NCBI RefSeq assembly: GCF_019393635.1
Contig: NC_057864.1
Coordinates: 88,922,382 to 88,986,381 of the forward strand
Length of the DNA: 64,000 nucleotides
Source of the DNA: Dromiciops gliroides
Taxonomy: Eukaryota; Chordata; Mammalia; Microbiotheria; Microbiotheriidae
Direction of reading: 5' to 3'
Shown: piece by piece, positions 56,647 to 64,000 of the stretch
Layout of the letters: the number at the start of each line of letters is the position of its first letter
Numbering within the stretch: the stretch's first letter is position 1
Notes under the pieces: generated by a model
The model's input: the letters and a program-made list of their open reading frames with translations, nothing else
Databases searched by the model: none
What the model was told of the DNA's origin: nothing
Translations under genes and position numbers: made by a program

Positions 56647-57492
56647 TTTTTTGGGGGGAGTGGGTTTAAATGCATTTTATTTTAGACAACCTACATGACA
56701 TTTGTAAAAACAATGCCTCCACTTCAAATAAATCAAGGGCAAAAATAAATGAATAAAACTCAAGATGATATCAGTCCAAGTTTGTCCATGTCCTGGTGTT
56801 GTGTAGATGACAAAACGCAGCAGCTAGTTATGATGACAGATGATTCAAAGTAATCAGCTGAATTTGTTAACATTTCTCCATTTTAAAATCATCCTTAAAG
56901 AAAATCATATATGGGGTCACACCATCCTCACGGAAATCCAAGAGAGCCACCATGCCATCTGGATTCATGTTTTCGCCTATGAAGAACTGATAGTTTTTTA
57001 AATTGGCAAGGATGTGTTTGATTTGTTCTGCAGCTCCCATCATAAAAGGTTTTACTCTATCTGGCTTGTGTTCTTCAAGTCTGCCTTGGACTGATTTCAT
57101 GTAGTCTTTGATGTGCTCTTTGTAGGATTCTTTTGTGAAACTAGTTTCTTGCAGATGATGGTTTATTACTATGTCAACTCCAGTGATGACAGTGCCATCT
57201 GTTCCTTCACCCTTAGAAGAGCAATTTCCACCAATGAGTGAGTCATCAATAGTACCCTCTGTCCTGGTGACCATCTTCCCCTCCACTTCCAGACTCCCGG
57301 ATCTTATAAATGTCAGAGAACATCTCATGCTGGTTGGTGAGGTACTGGTAGATGATCATGGTGGTGGTGGTGGAGGGAGGGAGGCGGTAGTGGCAGCAGT
57401 AGTGCTGTGGAGGCCCGAGCTCAGTGTGAGCACGATGCTGGAGCAGCGCTTTGGGGGGTGGGGTGTAGGGGGAAGTGGGCGGAAAAGCCTCG
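56647..57492 (-). pseudogene. TPT1: Processed pseudogene of TPT1 (translationally controlled tumour protein)
   Basis: A reverse-transcribed mRNA copy with no introns. The parent encodes a 172-residue cytosolic protein linked to growth, calcium binding and survival. The start codon at 57359 opens 22 in-frame codons. A 17-bp deletion at 57292-57294 removes the IADGLC codons and shifts the frame. Then 141 codons (57292-56870) run without a stop to the expected end MEKC and TAA (56867-56869). Recognisable blocks include [47 protein letters not shown] and [13 protein letters not shown]. Three codons are also missing in the GGN..GTDGT loop. The leader keeps the 5' TOP start CTTTTCCGCC (near 57487) and the 3' end keeps AATAAA (56676-56681) and a short A tail (56647-56653). 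A 9-bp target duplication ATCTCTTCT flanks it (56638-56646 and 57493-57501). Not expected to give TPT1 protein. Confidence 0.95.
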
Positions 57493-57501
57493 ATCTCTTC
57501 T

Positions 57502-58344
57502 AATCAACTGGCAACTTTCCCACTCATTCATTCTCAGTATTCCCTGTCCTTAAAACAACTTCATTTAATCCCACCATCTTTATTTTTTTTTAAAACTTTT
57601 ACAAAGAAATATTCATTTTGAAGATATAGAAAGCAAAGAAGTTACATTTCCTCCCATACTAGAACTATCCTCTCCCCTATGCCAACTTAGTTTCTGGCTC
57701 ACACTTAATATAAAGTTTCTGCATAGCATTTGCCCCACCACATTCATTTTCAATTGTGGCAGAGACTCTTGATAAGTCTTTTTATCAGCTACCATTGAGC
57801 TTAGGTAATTCTATAGGACTTCAGTGTTTGGCTGGGTGAAGCAAGCTGTTTGGTACTTTGCTTCCCAAAGTTAGGTTTCTGGCAAATTTCTAGCTCCTAG
57901 ATCTTTGGTGGCTTTCCATTCTGACTGTTTGAAGTTTACAAGGTCATAGCCATCTCAAATCTCCTTCACTTAAAACTTAGAAAGAATAGAAGCAACATGA
58001 GGGCCACAAACGTCATGGGTCACATTGCATCAGTCTTAATGGGGAGATAAAGATGTGAGACCTTTCTCCCCATCAAGAACTTTCAGCAATTCTTACTTCT
58101 TTACTAGAACATTCCTAGGCAGGAATGAAGACAAAATCTTGCTTTGGCCAATTAATGACTTTTGAATGTATCCCAATTTCAGTCTCTTCATCATATGGTT
58201 AACATACTGGCACCAGATACAGAATGTGCATGTTCCCAATTGTGGAGCAGGGTCATCTTATTCCATATCATCATATTTTTCTGGAAACTGGTTCTCTAGA
58301 CTCTTTTAGGTGGGGAATTGTATGTTATGCCTTCTCACCCTAGG
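57502..58344. other. Unassigned sequence
   Basis: No repeat family or exon recognised in this non-repetitive stretch. Confidence 0.4.
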
Positions 58345-58575
58345 TGGCACAGTGGATAAAGCACTGGGCTTGGAAGCAGGAAGACGCATCTTCATGAGGA
58401 CAAATCAGGTTTCAAATGCTTACTAACTGTGTGACCCTGGACAAGTCACTTCATCCTGTTTGCTTTAGTTTCTTATTTGTGAAAAAAGAAGAAAATGGAA
58501 AAACACCCTGGTATCTTTGCAAGAAAACCCCAAAATGGGTCATGAAGAGTTGGAAATAAGTCAACAACTTTTTGG
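58345..58575 (+). mobile_element. CORE SINE with BovB/RTE-like tail, sense
   Basis: CCTAGGTGGCACAGTGGATA, CTGTGTGACCCTGGACAAG, CACCCTGGTATCTTTGCAAG, AAAACCCCAAAATGGGTC, ATGAAGAGTTGGAAATAAG. Same family as 26924, more diverged. Confidence 0.8.
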
Positions 58576-60105
58576 GGCAGCTTGTAGCTTATAGATGGAA
58601 AGGTAAAATTTTTATTCACTTTATATTTAACACATTTCAGATGGCTATATATGGATTATATTACTTTTATCTAGCAGGCTGAGTCTAATGCAATGATATT
58701 AGGTCACTGGATATAATTTCTGGAACTGTAGTTTTAGGAATCTGTGATAGCCTGCCTGAACGCTACTGGGGATATAGTTTAGAGCAGAATGAAGCAAGAA
58801 CTTGGCCAAGTTGTTCCCCCTGGAATAATTTAGTCTACCTGGGGGGCGTTGGCCTAAATACCTAAATACCTCCCGGGACAGTCTAAATACTTTTTGGTTG
58901 CTCAGACTAAAACGAATAATAAAGTAAACTCGAAAACTAAAGTTTTCAATGATAGAAAATATTATTTCTATTTGTGTGTATCTTCCAATTACTCCATGGT
59001 TCTAGCTACATGGGAGGATGTTAAATATTTTTTGAATGAGTGAAAGGACCAGTTTCATGCATTTACTTAAGAAACCAGTCCAGTCTCATTGCCCAAACTT
59101 TTGAAAAATAAATTAAATCAGAACTCCAATTATGTGTTCTGAGAAAGGAAACAATTCAATAAAAAATTGTAAAATAAAAGCAATCTCTTTAGCCTCATCA
59201 TTCTTTAGGGTACTCTAATCATGTCATCATTATGGCATTAATAAGGATAGAAAGAAGTAGTGGACTTTTTATGAACTAGTTTGTTTTGAAAGCTGAAAAA
59301 TGCTAAATCCATGATCATTGTGGTTTTCTATGGTTAAATATTTGTAATTAAATGGTGAATTTATATGAATTCAAACTTTATACTTATTTAATCCCTGAAA
59401 TCTGTTCTATTTTATTACTTACAGTTAGTGATGAGCCCGAGTTGTGGATATAAAATCTGTGTTCCTGACAGAAGGGACAGAAATAAAAAATATATATAAC
59501 CAGCTTATAAAACTCATTTCCTATAATAATGAAAACATGTTTTTCTAGTGTAGCAACTATTTTTATGTTCTCATAAAGCTCTAAGAGGCACATGATGTAG
59601 AGAAAAGCTTTTTCAGAAAGGGTATAAACTTTGAGATATTCCTTATAGCCAAAATACGTTAACACCACACTTACTTATAGGTCAATTTTTTTCTGAAATC
59701 TTAAACCTCTTGAACATGACCTCCAATCTGGAAGCATAAGGTGGGAAGACTTATGAAGAATATGGAGGAGGTAAGGGGTGAGAGAAGTTCTTGAAGTAAT
59801 TGCCATACAGTTACTCATTTTACTCCTAAACTACTCTTTCAGGCTTATTGACTTATTTTATGTGTGGTTTTTAGCAAGTTTAGTTTTCTGGTTTTGTGGC
59901 CCAAAGGCTGGAGTCATCTAGGGAAATTATAGCTATTACACCATAGGAAATTGAGGAACTAAAAGGCAGTATTCCAACACTATAATGAATTAGTTATCTA
60001 CTGATGTGATAAATTAATCTATTTAAGGAATGCTTATTGATTAGCTGTGATTGTTGATTTAATATTTGATGTGTTTTTCATTTTCAATGATGCAGATTTC
60101 AACCT
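58576..60105. other. Unassigned sequence, about 1.5 kb
   Basis: AT-rich. The minus frame 59384-59668 (94 codons) has no recognised domain. Confidence 0.4.
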
Positions 60106-60109
60106 ATCC

Positions 60110-60240
60110 ATTTTGACTCATTTTGTGTAGCTATTATGCTTATTTAGCACCTCTTATTTGCCAGGTATATTGTTCCAGATGTAATAGATATAAATATAAA
60201 CAACAAAGCAAACTCTACTTTCAAATAACTTAGATTCTAT
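60110..60240 (-). mobile_element. L2 3' fragment, antisense
   Basis: TTAGCACCTCTTATTTGCCA, GGTATATTGTTCCAGATG, then CAAATAACTTAGATTCTATG. Confidence 0.5.
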
Positions 60241-61317
60241 GTTGTCATATCACAAGTTAATCATAGGAGTTCCATGTAATAGACTGGGGCCTGCCTCACA
60301 TTTTCTTCACATAATTTGTATACTAGCAGAATATATTATTACTGGTTATATCTCTAGTTTTAGCTATGTGACTGGCTCATATTTTTTCCCCCCTAGTCAT
60401 TGCTTTAATGACTTCCTTTACATTGTTTCACCTGATTGAATTTCTTGTTTGTAATGTACTGCTTGCTATTCATTGATATTGCGCGGTTCTTTAGTGACCT
60501 TTGGATAATCCTCCACTTTTGATTATTCCTGTTTTTGTTTTCTACTGAGTAAATATTATTTCATGATTAATCTTGCCTTTGTTTTCTTGGTTAGTAAATA
60601 TTACATGTTTAAGAGTTAGTTAGTGGCATCCTTGTACTGATTTGTGCAAGTGGGAAGCACACTCGTAGGGGCTCAGGAGTTATAACGACCAACAGTAGGA
60701 CTATATTTTCTTCATAATAGGGTTACCTCTAGGATCTTAAGAGTGAGTTGTAGCTACATGGTCACTGTTTCTGGGGAATTATCCAGACCTGACCAACTGG
60801 GGATAGGCAACATAAGTAAGCCAAACCCCAGCTCAGGTGATGGGAGAACCTGGAGAGAGTTGAGGGTTGGTATCATACCATTTTTATATATTTCCTACAG
60901 GTAAAGTATTTTGCAAACCTTAAATATTACAGTGTTATGAAAATTAATTGAGAAAATTAAAATTCTCTATAAAGAAAATAAATCTTATAATCTTTTATAT
61001 TAAAAACTTTTAATATACCTGTGTCCTGCATTTCCTGCAGTACTTTGTTTTACATGATTTGGCATTTAGTTTACAATATATTGGTAAAATATTCTTTAAT
61101 TCTTCATCATGAAACCACACTTTTATCACACTGGATATTGTTTATCTTTGATGAACAGCCCATTTTTATAAGTTAAACCTTGATTATATACAAACGTTTT
61201 CACTGGTACTTAAATTAGGCAAGTTCCAAGGCCACTGATACATGTTTTTTTCTCCATCGCTTGGATAAATTTCTTAACCTTTTGTGAAATGTGGCACAGT
61301 ATGATGTTTTGATGTAA
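60241..61317. other. Unassigned sequence
   Basis: Nothing recognised. Confidence 0.4.
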
Positions 61318-61322
61318 TATTC

Positions 61323-61672
61323 TGTTAAGCCTAAAATTCTAACTGTGATGTTTAAAATTTAAAGACTGGTCGCCTTAAATTAGAAGCTTTAGCACCAGTC
61401 TTTGGGCATTAAGCATTTATTAAAGTATATTAGGGGTTAACAAAGAGAGAGAGGGGGGAAAAGTCATCTTCACCTAGCTGTCTAAGAGAGAGAATCTGTC
61501 TTCCCCTGTCAGCAGGTTCCCAAACTGAAAAAGAGTGATCCTCAGTGGCTTCTCCCAGAAGCCCCCTGTGGAACAGGAAGCAGGGCCATCCTCACACACA
61601 GCTCCAAGCTAATTGGTTGGTAGCACTGATTGACATGACTAATAGGTGGTAATTTCCGGATGCTAAGTCACA
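61323..61672 (-). mobile_element. Solo LTR, same family as 48935-49307
   Basis: Shares with the copy at 48935 the order TGTTAAG, CTAAAATTCTA, CTGGTCGCC (GTGGTCGCC there), AGAAGCTTTAGCA, TTAAGCATTTATTAA. The minus-strand AATAAA is at about 61418. TATT is found on both sides (61318-61321 and 61673-61676), with one extra base at the left end. The U3 side is different enough to suggest a distinct subfamily. No viral genes remain. Confidence 0.65.
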
Positions 61673-61676
61673 TATT

Positions 61677-61990
61677 TTTTTTTCAGGATGTTTTTCTCAG
61701 CAGGGTGGTGGTGCTCTGATTCTCACAATTCATTCTCCATCTGGGAATTTTGTAATTCTGTTTCTAACTGTGTCAATATATTTATTGGTGTTCATTATTT
61801 CTTCATTGAGGATAAGACTATAAGGCTCATTGGAAGTAAAAAAAAAAGCACTGAAACATTTTTTTCAGTTAATTGATCTTTTATGGTCTGATGAAGATGA
61901 TCAAATCTTTAATACTCACCTGGACTTCCAACAATAGTATTTGGCTAGACTTTAATGAAAAAGGAAATTTCATTAGTAAAATAAAAGCTA
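61677..61990. other. Unassigned sequence
   Basis: T-rich start, otherwise nothing recognised. Confidence 0.4.
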
Positions 61991-61994
61991 ATAA

Positions 61995-62065
61995 TAATAG
62001 TTAACATTTATATAGCACTGTGTGCCAGGCATTGTGTTAAGTGCTTTACAATTATCCCCACTTTT
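61995..62065 (-). mobile_element. MIR fragment, antisense
   Basis: AACATTTATATAGCACTGTG, CCAGGCATTGTGTTAAGTGC, TTTACAATTATCCCCA. Confidence 0.6.
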
Positions 62066-63888
62066 ACAAATTCACTACTCTGACTTTATATTGTCATACC
62101 TATGACAAATGTTTTTTCATCATAGCAATGGTTAGGTTAAAAAAAAAAACTGGTCTTCTTGCTGTTCTTCTAACTTCAAGAATACTATACCTCATTGTGG
62201 GAGAATCAGTACAATCCTTCAAGCTGTCAAATCCCTCAGAAGGTCTTTACTTATTTTTTGAGGAATAATCAGGCTATTTTTGCAACAATGGTTAATCAAT
62301 TTTTAGTGTCAGTTTCTTTTTTCAATCCCATTTTTCTTTGTGCTTCAGTGTTTCTGATCTTGTTTTACTGGTTAATCCCTGAAATGCTTGACATTTATTG
62401 AATTATCCTCAAAATGCCTGACAAGGTTTAGGGCAAGTTTCCAGTGATGAGACCTGATGTCTCAGACTCTGGTCTTGGATTGGGGTGCCTTATGTCTGGG
62501 CACACAATGACAATGGAGGTTTAGACATTGTTACTCTTCTCTGATAGTAGAGTGTTGCAATGTGAGATTGATGGGCAGTGGCTCTTTACATGACCATTTT
62601 TATTGAGGGAAAGGCCTACAAATCTAGTCTCTGTTTTCTCAGTGATTATAGAGGCTTGAGACATTTTTTCCCCAGATAATTTCCACTGTATCATGTTTCT
62701 CTTAAGGAGAAAGGGACAAAAAAAAAAACAAAATCCCCTTTTACATAGTGCTTTTAATTTTGTAAGAGTAAGGAATTGTGAGAACTGGAAAAAAAAGAAA
62801 GGAAAAAAGAAACTCATGTAGCAGTGTCACCCACCATCATTCCCATAATTCTCAGTAACATCCATCCTTTGAGTAATTAATTGGTATTTGTTCTCAACAA
62901 ATGGTGAGAACTACTCTAGGGGGAAACAAAATGCCAATCATAGGTAGTCTCCTCCTGTGCTAGAAATTTCATTCTGTGGTCTGTCTTCACGGAAATATAG
63001 TTAGCCTGCTTGAAAGAACTAGCATGGCTCTGGATACCACCCTAACATGGCATTTATGCCTTTAGGGAATTGAGGTTGCTGTGAGCTAGCCTCCATTTAT
63101 AAGCTAAATGTCCTTCATATGTTCTCCTTGGATACTTCTTAGGATATTGCTATTTTCATTACTCACCAACTTGCTGTGCAGCTTGTCAGCTATATACTCT
63201 TCATCTCATATGGTCTAAGTGTGACTCAGCAATTTTCCGACTCCAAAAATTGCCTGTTCTTTGTTTTTGCCAAGGTAAATCTCTAACCACTTAAGACCCA
63301 TTTACACTAGGGAATAAAGAGAACTGTTTAGAAACCTAGTGTCAAATATGGCTTTTTCAAACTGTGTTCTAATCTGTTTTGAACTCTATGGTATCAGCTG
63401 AGTCAATAAACAAGCTAGAACTCTTTCAGAGCTCTTTAAGAAAGTGTGAAATCTCTGCTAGAATATAGATTTTTTTAAAAGGATAAACTCAAATTCTGAT
63501 TTACTTTGTGTGATAGGGTTCTAGTTTTTTTTTTTTTTGGCATTGTTTTTCTCTTTGGGGCCAAGAAGGTTAAAAGATACATTGGAGAATTATTTGCTCC
63601 CACATAAGACTGTAAGCCAAGTCTATATCATATGCTTCTTTGAATTCCCCATAGGATCTTCTGAGGAGGGCTGCCAGGAGCTCAAAGCACATTAATTGAA
63701 TAAAAATGAATTAAAATTTTTGCTTTAAAATGGTAAATCTGTGAGCAACATTGTGTATCTGCTAAGCACAGAGAACTGTATTAAACATCATAGAGAGTGA
63801 TAGCAAAAGAGGAAGAGATTCTCTCTTCATTTGAGAATAATATCTTTGGACTTCACTTCTCAACCATGACTCTTTGGTTAACTATTTT
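62066..63888. other. Unassigned sequence, about 1.8 kb
   Basis: No repeat or exon recognised. Frames at 62041-62268, 62195-62401 and 62521-62817 are short, T/A-run driven and without domains. Confidence 0.4.
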
Positions 63889-63989
63889 TTTTCTCTCTTT
63901 CTCTCTTTCTTTCTTTCTTTCTCTCTTTCTCTCTTTCTTTCTTTCTCTCTCTCTTTCTTTCTTTCTTCTTTTTTATTTTTATTTTTTTT
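63889..63989. repeat. (CTTT)n/(CT)n polypyrimidine tract
   Basis: About 100 bp of almost pure pyrimidine (CTTT, CTCTTT and T runs). It ends in TTTTCAG at 63992, which resembles a 3' splice site, right at the edge of the window. Confidence 0.85.
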
Positions 63990-64000
63990 CAGGTCAATGA

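Noticed and set aside
57171..57503. 110-codon plus-strand frame
   Set aside because: It is the opposite strand of the TPT1 pseudogene and its GC-rich leader.

Overview
Organism and setting. Vertebrate DNA, AT-rich and repeat-dense, with no intact protein-coding gene that I can recognise. The most common repeat is a roughly 145-bp tRNA-headed SINE whose sense 5' end reads GGGGCAGCTAGGTGGCGCAG and which ends in poly-A. This matches my memory of the WSINE1-type SINE of Australian marsupials. BovB/RTE-tailed CORE SINEs, marsupial-style L1 3' UTRs, old L2, L3/CR1 and MIR (Ther-1) pieces, and marsupial-type LTRs agree. The SINE1 typical of Monodelphis was not seen, so an australidelphian such as a dasyurid is the best guess. 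The names come from memory and were not checked by a search.

Layout. 1-5.4 kb: non-repetitive sequence with a TATA/CCAAT-like core near 1 kb, a WSINE, MIR/L2 remnants and a truncated RTE LINE (minus, 4494-5385). 5.4-9.6 kb: mostly unassigned, with small SINE, L3 and RTE pieces. 9.6-13.2 kb: one long antisense L2 with a recognisable reverse-transcriptase active site, interrupted by a WSINE and a MIR. 13.2-17.3 kb: an inverted SINE pair, a half-L1-like element (ORF1 next to an L1 3' UTR, no ORF2), and a nested SINE-in-SINE with a target sequence present three times. 17.3-34 kb: scattered SINEs, L3 copies, a clean 5'-truncated L1 (22251-23105), microsatellites and an LTR-like block near 31.4-32 kb. 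34.8-40.2 kb: one L3/CR1 LINE (minus) split by about 2.65 kb of inserted DNA and by three WSINEs, with a G-quadruplex-prone tract in the inserted part. 40.5-55 kb: more SINE, L2 and MIR pieces, a solo LTR with a 4-bp duplication at 48935-49307, and a possible exon at 51164-51236. 56.6-57.5 kb: a full-length processed pseudogene of TPT1 (minus) with its 5' TOP leader, poly-A signal, A tail and target-site duplication. 57.5-64 kb: mostly unassigned, a second copy of the same LTR family at about 61.3-61.7 kb, and a pyrimidine tract ending in CAG at the right edge.

Interpretation. No genes work together here: this is intergenic or intronic DNA. Fifteen of 18 WSINEs, all L1-derived pieces, the RTE LINE, the longest L2 and the TPT1 copy lie on the minus strand. 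This would fit a large intron of a plus-strand gene, but that is inference. The short open reading frames are mostly repeat-derived (poly-A giving poly-K, SINE reading frames) or chance. I found no CRISPR array, operon, tRNA or rRNA gene, and nothing that amounts to a new biological system.
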